Origin: Alphaproteobacteria bacterium
GTDB lineage: Bacteria > Pseudomonadota > Alphaproteobacteria > UBA8366 > GCA-2717185
Direction: 5' to 3'
Assembly (NCBI GenBank): GCA_021774435.1
Contig: JAJFJB010000249.1
Coordinates: forward strand, 1 to 64,000
Length of the DNA: 64,000 nucleotides
The notes below the pieces were generated by a model. It did no database searches and had not been told where the DNA came from. It saw nothing but the letters and a program-made list of their open reading frames with translations. Numbering within the stretch: position 1 is the first letter of the stretch; every line of letters begins with the position of its first letter. Positions 1 through 10,464 of the stretch are shown here, piece after piece. The position numbers were made by a program, and so were the translations under genes.

Positions 1-157
1 CGTCCTGTCCGGACCCGCCGCCGAAGAAGTTGTAACCGATGAAGGCGCCGAAAATGGCGCCCGCGACCGCTCCGACGGCACGCTGATTATCGGGATCGTC
101 CGTGGTTTTACAGGCGGCAAGCGATAACGCGAGCACCAAGATGATGACTTGTTTCAT
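1..157 (-). CDS. Small lipoprotein with glycine-rich (glycine-zipper-like) segment, partial, runs off left edge
   Basis: Reverse-strand reading from CAT at 155-157 gives MKQVIILVLALSLAACKTTDDPDNQRAVGAVAGAIFGAFIGYNFFGGGSGQD...; signal peptide plus LAAC lipobox; open to window edge. Confidence 0.75.
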   Translation of the reverse strand, partial: MKQVIILVLALSLAACKTTDDPDNQRAVGAVAGAIFGAFIGYNFFGGGSGQD

Positions 158-281
158 TTACTTAATCGTCTCAGAATAACGAAGTGTTACGTCGACGCTC
201 GGATGTTTGCGTTGGAAGCTTACTAAACGATTAATTTTACGGATTTCCGATGTGATACAGGCGCCAGGAAGGTTTTTGCTT

Positions 282-533
282 CTAAGCCTTTGGGTCGGCC
301 AAAGTGTTATATCCGAGCGCTTGGCGCATTTCCTCGACGTCCTCTTGTAAACCGGCACGTTCAAGAATGACGAGTACGCCTGCATCCATGGGTGCAGAGG
401 AGACGGCCCGCCACCCTACCGACAATAAGTCGTTTAGCGCACGTATATCTGTTGCGTTCTGGATTACGACGGCATGCTGGACACGAATTAATGTCTCTTC
501 ATCAGCCATGGTGTTATCGGCATTATTAGACAT
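282..533 (-). CDS. Small hypothetical protein (83 aa)
   Basis: Complete ORF with plausible acidic soluble composition (MSNNADNTMADEETLIRVQHAVVIQNATDIRALNDLL...); no family recognised. Confidence 0.5.
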   Translation of the reverse strand: MSNNADNTMADEETLIRVQHAVVIQNATDIRALNDLLSVGWRAVSSAPMDAGVLVILERAGLQEDVEEMRQALGYNTLADPKA

Positions 534-750
534 TACCCAAAATCCTCTACTAGTTAACGATTCTGCTTATCACTTCGTCAGATAAATAGCAAGAATAACG
601 GTAATTACAGATGCTTATACTAGTTTTTCTTAATTTTTATTAATCAAATCCGTTGTATCAACTTAAATTCAATTGTTTCGAAAAGATCGATACACGCTGT
701 AGCCTTACAATTTGATATGCGAGGTCACACTTACAGGATAGGGCGCCGCT

Positions 751-776
751 GTTGCGAAACACATGTACTTCGCAAC
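751..776. promoter_or_regulatory. Dyad-symmetric element upstream of tldD
   Basis: GTTGCGAA-AC-ACATGT-AC-TTCGCAAC: perfect 8-bp arms around a palindromic ACATGT core in the AT-rich 541-856 intergenic region. Confidence 0.45.
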
Positions 777-856
777 GCTATCCGTCGTAATTTGGGTAAC
801 AATTAAAGGCTGGTTATCGCATTCTGCGCCGCCGCATTGAAAAGGAAGAGGCAAGC

Positions 857-2290
857 GTGTCCGATCTTTCGACGACTGACGAATTATTCTTTAACCGGGC
901 GGGCCTCGACACGGCGCGAACCGAAGGTCTCGTGAATGACGCGTTGCGTGACGCGGATGACGGCGAGCTGTATTTGGAATATTGCCAAGCTGAAAGCGTC
1001 ACCTTTGACGATGGCCGGGTGCGAAACGCGAGTTTCGATACCATGCAGGGGTTTGGCCTGCGGGCGATTGCTGGTGACGCGACGGGTTATTCTCATTCCG
1101 CGGAGTTGACCGAGGCGGCCATCAAACGGGCCGCTGATACGGTCCGCGCCGTTCAGGCCGGCCACAGCGGTACACTGGCGGATGGGCCGTCGGGGACCAA
1201 TCAAAGCCTCTATGCCGATGAAAACCCGTTGGGGCAGATGGATTTCGGCGCAAAAGTGAAGATGCTTACGGAAATCGACGCTTACGCGCGGGCCCGCGAT
1301 CCGCGCGTCCGGCAGGTTACGGCGTCGATTGCGGGCGAATGGCAGGCGGTGCAGATTATTCGTCCCGGCGGTTTTCGTGTCGCTGATATCCGACCTCTTG
1401 TCCGGCTGAATGTCTCCGTTGTCGTTGGCGAAGGGGACCGCATGGAAAGCGGCGGACATGGCGTCGGCGGGCGCACGTCCTATGAAGCCTTCGTGCAGCC
1501 CGATGCCTGGCAGGCGCAAACCGACGAGGCGCTTCGGCAAGCGGTCGTGAACCTTGAGTCGGTCGCCGCACCGGCAGGGGAAACGACCGTGGTTTTGGGG
1601 CCGGGATGGCCCGGCGTCCTCTTACATGAGGCGGTCGGCCACGGTTTGGAAGGAGATTTCAACCGCAAGAAGACGTCGGCGTTTGCCGGGCTGATGGGTG
1701 AACGCGTTGCATCGCCCGGCGTCACGATCGTCGATGATGGAACGATTTCCGACCGCCGTGGTTCCATTTCGATCGATGATGAGGGGACGGCATCGTCGCG
1801 AACGGTGCTGATCGAAGACGGTATTTTAGTCGGGTATATGCAGGATCGCATGAATGCTCGGCTCATGGGTGTCGATGCGACCGGGAACGGGCGGCGACAA
1901 TCCTTCGGTCACGCGCCAATGCCGCGCATGACCAACACCTACATGCTGAGTGGTGACAAAGAGCCGGCGGAAATTCTCGCGTCGGTAAAGAATGGATTGT
2001 ATGCGGTTAACTTCGGTGGCGGCCAGGTCGATATCACCAGTGGCAAGTTTGTCTTTAGTTGCACGGAAGCCTATATGGTCGAAAACGGTAAAATTGGCGC
2101 GCCAGTTAAGGGCGCGACGCTGATCGGCAATGGCCCGGATGCCATGACCCGGGTTGGCATGATCGGTAATGATTTGGCCTTGGATCCTGGTGTGGGCACG
2201 TGCGGTAAGGACGGGCAAAGCGTACCCGTTGGCGTTGGTCAGCCAACGATGCGTATCGACGGACTAACGGTCGGCGGCACGGCTGCGTGA
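857..2290 (+). CDS. tldD: Metalloprotease TldD (PmbA/TldD family), GTG start
   Basis: HEAVGHGLEGDFNRKKTSAF zinc-binding motif, GYMQDRMNARLMGVDATGNGRRQSF and C-terminal GNGPDAMTRVGMIGNDLALDPGVGTCGKDGQSVPVGVGQPTMRI are typical of TldD. Confidence 0.95.
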   Translation: MSDLSTTDELFFNRAGLDTARTEGLVNDALRDADDGELYLEYCQAESVTFDDGRVRNASFDTMQGFGLRAIAGDATGYSHSAELTEAAIKRAADTVRAVQAGHSGTLADGPSGTNQSLYADENPLGQMDFGAKVKMLTEIDAYARARDPRVRQVTASIAGEWQAVQIIRPGGFRVADIRPLVRLNVSVVVGEGDRMESGGHGVGGRTSYEAFVQPDAWQAQTDEALRQAVVNLESVAAPAGETTVVLGPGWPGVLLHEAVGHGLEGDFNRKKTSAFAGLMGERVASPGVTIVDDGTISDRRGSISIDDEGTASSRTVLIEDGILVGYMQDRMNARLMGVDATGNGRRQSFGHAPMPRMTNTYMLSGDKEPAEILASVKNGLYAVNFGGGQVDITSGKFVFSCTEAYMVENGKIGAPVKGATLIGNGPDAMTRVGMIGNDLALDPGVGTCGKDGQSVPVGVGQPTMRIDGLTVGGTAA

Positions 2291-2712
2291 TGCGGTCGTC
2301 CGGAGCGATTCTGGCGGCAAGCCTGGCACTTTTGACGGCTGCGTGCGACGAGGAGCCCGCGCCGGTGACCGGCAAGGCAAAGGTCGTCCTGGACCTTGTA
2401 GATCTATCCTATGCGTTCAAGGATGGCCGGCACACCTATACCCATAATCGCCAGTTCACGGAATCCGGTGGCGTCGGGGCGAATATTTCCCGGGGGAAAG
2501 TCTGCGTGCGCAATGGAGAGGAATGCGTCGACGCTCTGGTTGCTTATCGTGTCGATGCGTCGCAAGTGCTGCTGCAAAAAGGTCACCATGTTGCGACACC
2601 GGCGGCCAAAGACACGATTACGCTGCACTACTGGGTTAAGGATGATGCCGGGAATGAGTTCGAAATTCACAAGGTATTGAAAACGGATGGCGAAAAGGTA
2701 GTGTTCGAATAA
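2287..2712 (+). CDS. Hypothetical lipoprotein
   Basis: Overlaps tldD stop by 4 nt; signal peptide with LLTAAC lipobox. Confidence 0.75.
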   Translation: MMRSSGAILAASLALLTAACDEEPAPVTGKAKVVLDLVDLSYAFKDGRHTYTHNRQFTESGGVGANISRGKVCVRNGEECVDALVAYRVDASQVLLQKGHHVATPAAKDTITLHYWVKDDAGNEFEIHKVLKTDGEKVVFE

Positions 2713-2735
2713 TCGGAACCGGCCACATTGATCTT

Positions 2736-3491
2736 TCAGTTTAGAATTTCCGCCGTTTGTGTCTCCAGGCGTACCGATGGCGGGCTGCCAATTTCTCGAA
2801 TCAGCTTTCGGCGGATTGCGGTCGCGAAGTCGGCAAAATTCTTCGCGCTTTCTACAAATGATCTAGGGCCGCCGATTACCTGATTTTTATAGTAAACAGC
2901 CAGATCTGGTTCATCATTGAGAATGGCGAGGCCATTTATCGTGATGCCGGCGGCAATGACCAACTGCCGAACTTCGGTTGGAAATACGCCTTGATTCGAG
3001 CTGCCATCGCCGGAAACATCGATCACATGGCGTACGCCTTCGAACCCGTTCTCCTCGAACAGGCCCGCGGAAAAGCTCAGCGCTTCTCCGAGCGCCGTAG
3101 CGCCCCATCGCATATACCGTGGTGACTGTTCGATTTCGCTGGCGAAAGCCGCGGCGCTTTTCTTATCGTGAACATGCATCCATGGGACCGCCTGGGTATG
3201 CATGCTGGCGCCTGACCATTGAACCAGCGTAACAGCAATGCCGTTCGGGATGGCTGAAGACAGTGCCTGCACAACGGGGGAGGAGCGGAACGCATCGGCG
3301 ATACCGCGCATCTGCAATTCATACTCGTGCGGTTCCACGCTCGATGAACAGTCGATCGCCAGGATTAATTCCACCGCGACGGTTTCCGCTCGAGCCGGTA
3401 TGGCGGGCCAAAGAATGATCAACGAAAGGACCAAAATCGATAGCCCTGTTGACGCTGCGGTTGTCATGCGGTTGCAGAACCTCTCCATCAT
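2736..3491 (-). CDS. DUF1194 / VWA-like secreted protein
   Basis: Signal peptide, LAIDCSSSVEPHEYELQMRGIADAFRS (MIDAS-like DxSxS), HVIDVSGDGSSNQG. Confidence 0.85.
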   Translation of the reverse strand: MMERFCNRMTTAASTGLSILVLSLIILWPAIPARAETVAVELILAIDCSSSVEPHEYELQMRGIADAFRSSPVVQALSSAIPNGIAVTLVQWSGASMHTQAVPWMHVHDKKSAAAFASEIEQSPRYMRWGATALGEALSFSAGLFEENGFEGVRHVIDVSGDGSSNQGVFPTEVRQLVIAAGITINGLAILNDEPDLAVYYKNQVIGGPRSFVESAKNFADFATAIRRKLIREIGSPPSVRLETQTAEILN

Positions 3492-3602
3492 ATCGACATA
3501 CTAGCCTCGTGAAGGTCGCGCGTCAGCAATCGTAGCGTGTTGCATCGAACACAAGTCAGTGTTTAGAACCAATGTCAGGTAAGTTAGTCGAGGGACTGTG
3601 TC

Positions 3603-4247
3603 GTGTTCAAATCACTTAAATATAGCGCAATTTTGACGATGCTCTTGGTTCCCCGCCTGGTGATGGCAGCAGGCGTTCCCGAGGAAGGGATCCTAGATTT
3701 TGCGATTTTGCGCGATGGTGCGGAAATTGGCAGCCACGTCATTCGGTTCGAAAAGGTGGGCGAGCCGACGGTCGTTCAGATCGAGGCAAAGGTCGATTAT
3801 CGGCTCGCCTTTATTCCACTGTATTTATTTGAGCATACGGCGCGCGAGGAATGGCGGAACGGTCGGCTGGTTGGGATGTCCGTGCAGACCAATGACAATG
3901 GCGACGATTATCGCGTCGCGGTTACGTCTGCGGGCGATAACCTGACGCTTTCTATCAATGGCGACGGAACGGCAATCGACCCCCGCACGATACCGGCGAG
4001 CTTGTGGAATATCGCGGTCGTTGATCAGAAAACGATACTTGATCCTGCGGATGGCGATATGATGAATGTGTCGGTTCGAGAATCCGGGGAAGAGGTGATA
4101 GAAGTGCGCGGAAAATCCGTGCGCGCCAAGCTCTATGTCATGACCGGGGATTTCAAACGCAATCTTTGGTACGACGCGCACAAAGTCCTCGTACAGGTAC
4201 AATTCGAAGGCAGAGATGGTTCGGAAATCCGCTATAAGCTTCGTTGA
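3603..4247 (+). CDS. DUF6134-like exported protein
   Basis: Signal peptide; ILRDGAEIGSHVIRFEK...YLFEHTAREEWRNGRLVGMSVQTNDNG pattern. Confidence 0.7.
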   Translation: MFKSLKYSAILTMLLVPRLVMAAGVPEEGILDFAILRDGAEIGSHVIRFEKVGEPTVVQIEAKVDYRLAFIPLYLFEHTAREEWRNGRLVGMSVQTNDNGDDYRVAVTSAGDNLTLSINGDGTAIDPRTIPASLWNIAVVDQKTILDPADGDMMNVSVRESGEEVIEVRGKSVRAKLYVMTGDFKRNLWYDAHKVLVQVQFEGRDGSEIRYKLR

Positions 4248-4260
4248 ACGGATTGTATTC

Positions 4261-5013
4261 TCAAAGTATGAGCGCAGTGATACCGATAACGGTGACGACA
4301 GCCAGAGCAGCATAACGGAACAACCCTTCGGACGCGTACGCGAACAGCTTTCCGCCGATCCAGATTGCAATAAGGTAAGGGGGTGCAAGGATTAGAGCGC
4401 GCAGCGCGATTTCGGCGGTCAACGCACCATTGATCCAAATCGTTATCAAGGCAGTCATGTTTGCGATGGCGAGATAGCCGATGATATTGGCTCTGACCGC
4501 TTCATGTCCGTGCGGACCCGACAACAGAAACAGGACAGCCGGCGGTGCCCCCATGCCGGCACCGCCACTCAGAATGCCGCCGACGGTACCAACCCCAATT
4601 ATTATTGGTAAATTCGGTGGTTTTTGATAGCGCCAACCCACCATTAGAATAGCCACGAATCCAAGCACGGTTATCGCGATTGCGCGCTGCATGTCAGCGG
4701 GATCGATATTGATTAACAACCACGCGCCAAACGGCGTCGTCAAAATTGAAGCGAGCGCCAGTGGCGCCACGATCCGCTTTTCGGATTGTTGCATGGCCGT
4801 GCGCAACAATTGAAGAACCGCGCCAATATCCGCCAGCAGAACGATCGACACGGCGCCGAGCGGCCCGTAAATAAGGCTCAATCCGGGGACAGCCCCCATG
4901 GAGCCACCAAAGCCTAGAAATCCGCGCAGCAATCCCCCTAGCGCCATGAAGCCGGCCGCGGCAAGGAGATTGGTGTCGAACTCGATCATCGTGAAGGTTT
5001 TATTTGGCCGCAA
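4261..5013 (-). CDS. TauE/SafE family sulfite exporter / membrane permease
   Basis: Multi-TM 250-aa protein; AAGFMALGGLLRGFLGFGGSMGAVPGLSLIYGP. Confidence 0.85.
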   Translation of the reverse strand: MRPNKTFTMIEFDTNLLAAAGFMALGGLLRGFLGFGGSMGAVPGLSLIYGPLGAVSIVLLADIGAVLQLLRTAMQQSEKRIVAPLALASILTTPFGAWLLINIDPADMQRAIAITVLGFVAILMVGWRYQKPPNLPIIIGVGTVGGILSGGAGMGAPPAVLFLLSGPHGHEAVRANIIGYLAIANMTALITIWINGALTAEIALRALILAPPYLIAIWIGGKLFAYASEGLFRYAALAVVTVIGITALIL

Positions 5014-5084
5014 TGGGAAAGGTTGAAGGCAGATAGGGGGCAGGCTACCTTGATTACCATGGAAAACCTGTAAGGAAGAGTGCC

Positions 5085-6482
5085 ATGTCGGCAGAAGCAG
5101 CGTACGCCCCGGTTACCAAGCCGTTGATAGAGGAACTGCGTGGCGTAATCGGCGACCGTGTGTCGACTGCGGCTGCGGTACGCGAACATCATGGCAATGG
5201 CGAGGACTATTACGCCGCGATGCCGCCGGACGCGGTGTGTTTCGCACACACCACCGAAGAAGTCAGTGAATTGGTCAAAATCTGCGCGCGGCACGGCACG
5301 CCGATAATTGCCTACGGCACCGGGACCTCGCTTGAAGGTCATGTCGTGGCTTTACATGGCGGCATTTGTATCGATGTTTCAGAGATGGGCGCGGTTCTGG
5401 AAGTCAATTCGGAAGATTTGGATTGCCGCGTTCAAGCGGGCGTGACCCGCAAGCAGGTTAATGAGCATTTGCGCGACACAGGCCTGTTTTTCCCGATTGA
5501 CCCAGGAGCGGATGCGTCGATAGGCGGGATGGCGGCGACTCGGGCGAGCGGTACTAACGCGGTACGCTACGGCACCATGCGCGAAAATGTCTTGGGGTTG
5601 ACGGTGGTGTTGGCGGATGGCCGGGTCATTCGAACAGGAGGCCGGGCACGCAAATCCGCGGCTGGATATGATCTGACGCGTGTGTTTGTTGGATCCGAAG
5701 GAACACTCGGCATCATTACCGAGGTTCAGCTTCGTCTGTACGGCATCCCGGAAGCGATGTCAGCGGCGGTTTGCCAGTATCCGACACTCGCCGATGCGGT
5801 GAATACGGTAATTACGACAATTCAATCCGGCATTCCCGTGGCGCGCATTGAACTGCTCGACGATGTACAGATGGGCGCCTGCATTACTTACTCCAAATTG
5901 GAGGGCTATGAGAGCAAACCCACCTTGCTTTATGAGTTTCACGGTTCCGAGGCGTCGGTCGCCGAGCAGTCGGAAATGGTCGGGGCAATTTCGGATGAGT
6001 TTGGGGGCAGCGAATTCCGCTGGGCGACGAAAACGGAAGACAGAAATTATCTCTGGCAGGCGCGGCATGACGCTTATTTTGCGGCTCTGGCTTTATCTCC
6101 TGGCAAGCGCGGCGTCACAACGGATGCCTGCGTGCCGATTTCCAATCTGGCGGAATGCGTTCTGGAAACCCGGCGTGATATCGACGAGTCTGGATTCGTG
6201 GGACCAATCGTTGGCCATGCAGGAGACGGAAATTTTCATGTCGTTCTGCTGATCGATCCAGATGATCCGGAGGATTTGAAGCGGGCGAAGGCGCTTACCG
6301 GTCGTCTCAATCATCGAGCGATCGCGATGGGTGGCACGTGCACAGGCGAACATGGAATCGGCATGGGCAAGTTGGATTTCCTGACCGCGGAACATGGCGA
6401 AGCCGTCAGTGTCATGCGGAGCATTAAAAATGCCCTGGATCCCGAAAACATCATGAATCCGGGAAAAATGCTGCGACCTTAA
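5085..6482 (+). CDS. FAD-linked oxidase (GlcD / D-lactate dehydrogenase-like)
   Basis: FAD PCMH motif IIAYGTGTSLEGHV...GADASIGGMAATRASGTNAVRYGTMRENV; C-terminal GHAGDGNFH and GTCTGEHGIGMGK. Confidence 0.92.
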   Translation: MSAEAAYAPVTKPLIEELRGVIGDRVSTAAAVREHHGNGEDYYAAMPPDAVCFAHTTEEVSELVKICARHGTPIIAYGTGTSLEGHVVALHGGICIDVSEMGAVLEVNSEDLDCRVQAGVTRKQVNEHLRDTGLFFPIDPGADASIGGMAATRASGTNAVRYGTMRENVLGLTVVLADGRVIRTGGRARKSAAGYDLTRVFVGSEGTLGIITEVQLRLYGIPEAMSAAVCQYPTLADAVNTVITTIQSGIPVARIELLDDVQMGACITYSKLEGYESKPTLLYEFHGSEASVAEQSEMVGAISDEFGGSEFRWATKTEDRNYLWQARHDAYFAALALSPGKRGVTTDACVPISNLAECVLETRRDIDESGFVGPIVGHAGDGNFHVVLLIDPDDPEDLKRAKALTGRLNHRAIAMGGTCTGEHGIGMGKLDFLTAEHGEAVSVMRSIKNALDPENIMNPGKMLRP

Positions 6483-6612
6483 GAACGCACAACGACAAAA
6501 AGTAACAGCATTTGAAATACCCCAACAAAGGTCTTAACTGTATGGGGGTTTCCGCGCTGGGTATTGTTAGATTCGGTCCGCCTGCCCGTGTTCGATTTCT
6601 CGGAGCTTTCGC

Positions 6613-9600
6613 TTGAAAAATGTTCTCATCGCACTTGCCGCGTTGCTGGTGGTGCTCGTCGTCGCAGTCCTTGTCGGGCCCAGCTTTGTCGACTGGAATG
6701 CTTACAAAGGTCAGATCGTTGCCGCAGTCCGTGACAACACGGGGCGCGCGGCTGCAATTGATGGCGATATTGCCTTTTCCATATTGCCGGCACCGGCACT
6801 CCGTGTCGCTGGCGTGCGCATCGCCAATTTCGAAGGCGCGCGATCGGCCGACATGGTCAATCTTAAGGAGCTCCGGGTCAGCGTCTCCATCGCAGCTTTG
6901 CTCGAGCGGCGTATTGTTGTTGAACAGCTTGAATTAATCGAGCCTGTCATTGCCCTCGAAATCGACAAGGACGGCAAGGCAAGTTGGGATATCCAGCAAG
7001 CTGCTGCCGAGTCGTCAGATTCGGCGCCGCAAGGCGATACTCAATCCGATGCACCGCTTGATATTTCACTGGCGAACGTTCGAATTCGGGGCGGATCGTT
7101 GAGCTTTCGTGACGCTCGGTCCGGTACTCTGGAAACGATCGATGGTCTTGACATAGCAGTGTCGGCGCCATCGCTTTCCGGACCTTTCGAGGTTACTGCT
7201 TCCGCCCGCGCACGGAATATCCCAGTTTCGATTGAACTCAAAACCGGGACACTCAAAGGTGCGGAACCGCTGACACTCAGCCTAAAGGCGGTGCTGACAG
7301 AAGCAGACGCGGAAATCCGCTTCAATGGCCGAATGTTGGCACCAATTCCAACAGGGTTACTATCCGGAAAACTTGAGATTGAAGGTTCTGACGCGGCACG
7401 GATTGCATCCGCTATCGTCAAAGATCCGCTGCCGAGTTCTCTTGCGCGTCCAGTCTCCCTAGACGGCATGCTTATGGTTTCGCCTGACGCGATCGCACTA
7501 AACGATACGGCGATTAAACTCGGTGCATTTTCCGGTAACGGCGCGGTTAGCGTGACCCTCGGTGAAACAGTCAATGCGGATATTGCGATTTCCGTGAGCC
7601 GGCTGAATTTGGACGATCTACTTGCTGACGCTGCAAACACAGGAACCGCCAAGGCGAAGCCCGCTGATAAGGGTGCCGATACGGTGCCGGATAAATCCGC
7701 GCAATCCAAAGCGTCGCCATTTTCGCTGCCACAGAACATCAGCGCGTCATTCGATTTGTCAATCGATGTCGTCCAATATCGGAATGGCGTGATTCGTGAG
7801 GTTGGGCTGCGGGCGGCTCTTGCCAATGGCGCTGTGACGCTCGATCGCGCGTCTGCACTGCTGCCGGGCGGATCGGATATCTCTCTCCTTGGGTTCTTGT
7901 CTGTTTTGGAGGGGACCCCCCGCTTCGAAGGCGAAGTCGCCGCGGCGTCGGATAATTTACGCGCGCTTCTTGGTTGGGCGGGTGCGGATATTCAAACATT
8001 GCCTGCAGATCGGCTGCGTGGCTTTTCCTATGCGAGCAAGATCAAGGTAACCCCGACAGCAGTTGAAGTGCCTGATATCAATATCCGGCTTGACGCCAGT
8101 ACAATGACGGGCGGGCTTGCCGTTGCGCTGCGAGAGCGTCCGGGTTTTGGGTTACGGCTGGCCATCGATCAACTGAATATGGACGCCTATAAGCCGCGTC
8201 CCTCGTCGTCGCGACCGGCGGTCAGTAGCAAAAAGGAGGCAAAGGGTTCGCAATCTACGGAGGCTCCGAATGACGCAAACCCTTTGGCTTTCTTAGATAT
8301 GTTTGATGCGAACATAGACGCCCAAATTGAACGTTTGACCGTCGAGAAGACGTTAGCGCGCAAAGTTCGTTTCGATGGTTTGCTGGTGGGCGGTGCGCTA
8401 ACCGTTCGAAAGAGCAGTGTCGCGGATTTTGCGGGAGTTGGGGCTGAAGCGAGCGGCGAAATAAAGGGATTGTCCGGGAAACCGTCGGTTGCGCTTGACT
8501 ATCGCATCGCCGCGAGCGATCCGGGTAAGCTGTTCCGGTTCTTGGGGACCACATCGCCGATTCCGCATAATAAGCTTGGAAAACCGTCGGCGGCCGGCCG
8601 TCTCGAAGGTGACCTAAAGTCGCTGAAGGTCACATCCAAGCTTGCCGGCGCGGGTGCCAAGATTCAACTAGATGGTACGGTAAAGGATGCCCTTGGAACC
8701 CGAGTATTGGACATGGGGTTCGTGGTTGATCACCCTGAAACCGTGCAGTTCGTTCGTCTCGTGTCCCCGGAATTCAATCCCGCGGCGAAAACGCTCGGGC
8801 CACTGTCCGTAGCCTTTCGGCTCGCAGGAACACCTGTGGATCTGAAGATTTCAGGGTTGGATGCAAATGCTGGTCCCGTTGCGGTAAAAGGAAACCTTGC
8901 AATTCAATCGGGCGGAGCACGGCCATTCATCCGCGCCGAACTCGCAACCAGCGAAGTACTTCTCGACCTGTTTCTATCGGCACCGAAGAAAACAGGTGCC
9001 GCAACGGCACGCGGGCGGGCTGCGGCTGCGAATGGCGGCGGTACGGGCTCGAAGTCGAATGACCGGTGGTCACGGGACCCAATCGATTTGTCCGCGCTGA
9101 GCGGGGTCGATGCGGATTTGAAGCTGCGCATGGCGGGTCTTATCGGCGATCGTATTCGTCTTTCAGAGCCGGTAGTCGAGGCGGATTTAAAGTCCGGAAA
9201 GCTCACACTTCGTCAGTTTCGTGCCGGACTCTTCGGCGGTTCCTTATCCGCCACTGCAATTGTTGACGCGGCATCTCGTGTGCCCGCGATGTCGGCAAAT
9301 GTCGTAGCGTCGAATATCGATTTGGTGACCGCCGCAAAAACACTTGGGCAGGAGCCCCGGGTGTCGGGGCCTGTGTCGATGAACGCGGCGCTCAACACGA
9401 CGGGAAGCTCAGTGGCCGCCATCGTATCGGCGCTTGGCGGCACCGGCGATCTTGCTGGCAAAATTCAAATACTAACGACGAAACAGGAAGACCGTGCGAT
9501 CGGCGCGATCGGTCTCGCGACCGCGCTTTTTGGCAAGAAGGTAAAGGAACTGAAACAAGTTGGCGGGTTGACCAATGAACTGGTCCAAGCCTTTGGCCGG

Positions 9601-9996
9601 GCGCCGGCGGACTTATCTGGAAACTTCGTTGTCGAGCGCGGTGTCGTTGGAACGCGCGATACTATTCTTAGGGGCGCCGGGGCGCAGGCTCTAACAGTCG
9701 GCGCGGCGGATTTACCACGCTGGCTTGTCGACGCCAAAACATCCGTATCGCGGGGCAGTCAGGATTCCCAATCACCTTATATCTCCGTCACGCTTAAGGG
9801 CGCGCTGGATTCACCGAATATAAAGACCGGGGGTTCGTTTCTCAGTTCGAACAACAACAAGCCCGCTGCTTCGGACCCGGTGCAACAAATTCTCCCGGGC
9901 ATTCTGGGTTCAAAACCTGATGCGAACAGTGAAAAATCCGAGAAGGTGCAGCCGCAGGATATAATACGCGGCCTATTGAAAGGGTTGGGACGCTAG
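6613..9996 (+). CDS. AsmA-family protein
   Basis: 1127 aa, N-terminal TM then FVDWNAYKGQIVAAVRDNTGRAAAIDGDIAFSILPAPALRVAGVRIAN; C-terminal AsmA domain. Confidence 0.9.
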   Translation: MKNVLIALAALLVVLVVAVLVGPSFVDWNAYKGQIVAAVRDNTGRAAAIDGDIAFSILPAPALRVAGVRIANFEGARSADMVNLKELRVSVSIAALLERRIVVEQLELIEPVIALEIDKDGKASWDIQQAAAESSDSAPQGDTQSDAPLDISLANVRIRGGSLSFRDARSGTLETIDGLDIAVSAPSLSGPFEVTASARARNIPVSIELKTGTLKGAEPLTLSLKAVLTEADAEIRFNGRMLAPIPTGLLSGKLEIEGSDAARIASAIVKDPLPSSLARPVSLDGMLMVSPDAIALNDTAIKLGAFSGNGAVSVTLGETVNADIAISVSRLNLDDLLADAANTGTAKAKPADKGADTVPDKSAQSKASPFSLPQNISASFDLSIDVVQYRNGVIREVGLRAALANGAVTLDRASALLPGGSDISLLGFLSVLEGTPRFEGEVAAASDNLRALLGWAGADIQTLPADRLRGFSYASKIKVTPTAVEVPDINIRLDASTMTGGLAVALRERPGFGLRLAIDQLNMDAYKPRPSSSRPAVSSKKEAKGSQSTEAPNDANPLAFLDMFDANIDAQIERLTVEKTLARKVRFDGLLVGGALTVRKSSVADFAGVGAEASGEIKGLSGKPSVALDYRIAASDPGKLFRFLGTTSPIPHNKLGKPSAAGRLEGDLKSLKVTSKLAGAGAKIQLDGTVKDALGTRVLDMGFVVDHPETVQFVRLVSPEFNPAAKTLGPLSVAFRLAGTPVDLKISGLDANAGPVAVKGNLAIQSGGARPFIRAELATSEVLLDLFLSAPKKTGAATARGRAAAANGGGTGSKSNDRWSRDPIDLSALSGVDADLKLRMAGLIGDRIRLSEPVVEADLKSGKLTLRQFRAGLFGGSLSATAIVDAASRVPAMSANVVASNIDLVTAAKTLGQEPRVSGPVSMNAALNTTGSSVAAIVSALGGTGDLAGKIQILTTKQEDRAIGAIGLATALFGKKVKELKQVGGLTNELVQAFGRAPADLSGNFVVERGVVGTRDTILRGAGAQALTVGAADLPRWLVDAKTSVSRGSQDSQSPYISVTLKGALDSPNIKTGGSFLSSNNNKPAASDPVQQILPGILGSKPDANSEKSEKVQPQDIIRGLLKGLGR

Positions 9997-10031
9997 ATAG
10001 CTGGATGTGCAATGCGGTGTATTGTATGCGT

Positions 10032-10340
10032 CTACGCGACGCGGCCGGAACCTTGGCGCCGATAGGAATCCAGGACGAATAAACGAATAGCGCTCGACAG
10101 GTTTCCGGATCGCCGACTATCAATTTCGGTTACCATCTGGTTGACAGTCAATCCGCGTGAATTCGCGATCGCTTTGAGCGCATTCCAGAATGCATTTTCT
10201 AGGGAAACACTCGTGCGATGTCCGGCGATTACAACAGATCGTTTGCGCATCTCGCCCGGGTTAATCGCGTGGTCTTCTTCCATCTTCGGCATATCGGGCG
10301 CCACCCTCCTCGCCCCATAATTGCCAATAGCTTGATTCAT
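10032..10340 (-). CDS. Ribbon-helix-helix domain protein
   Basis: KRSVVIAGHRTSVSLENAFWNALKAIANSRGLTVNQMVTEID...LSSAIRLFVLDSYRR; start may be internal (MEEDHAIN). Confidence 0.8.
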   Translation of the reverse strand: MNQAIGNYGARRVAPDMPKMEEDHAINPGEMRKRSVVIAGHRTSVSLENAFWNALKAIANSRGLTVNQMVTEIDSRRSGNLSSAIRLFVLDSYRRQGSGRVA

Positions 10341-10464
10341 TTACCGAACCCTTCCTGTAAAAACTATATCGGAGGGGCAAAACTTCGACAAACGAGACGC
10401 GGTAATTCTGTAGGTTTCTCACAATATGTTGAACGCTCGTGACAGTAGGCCTTCTTGAAGCCGG

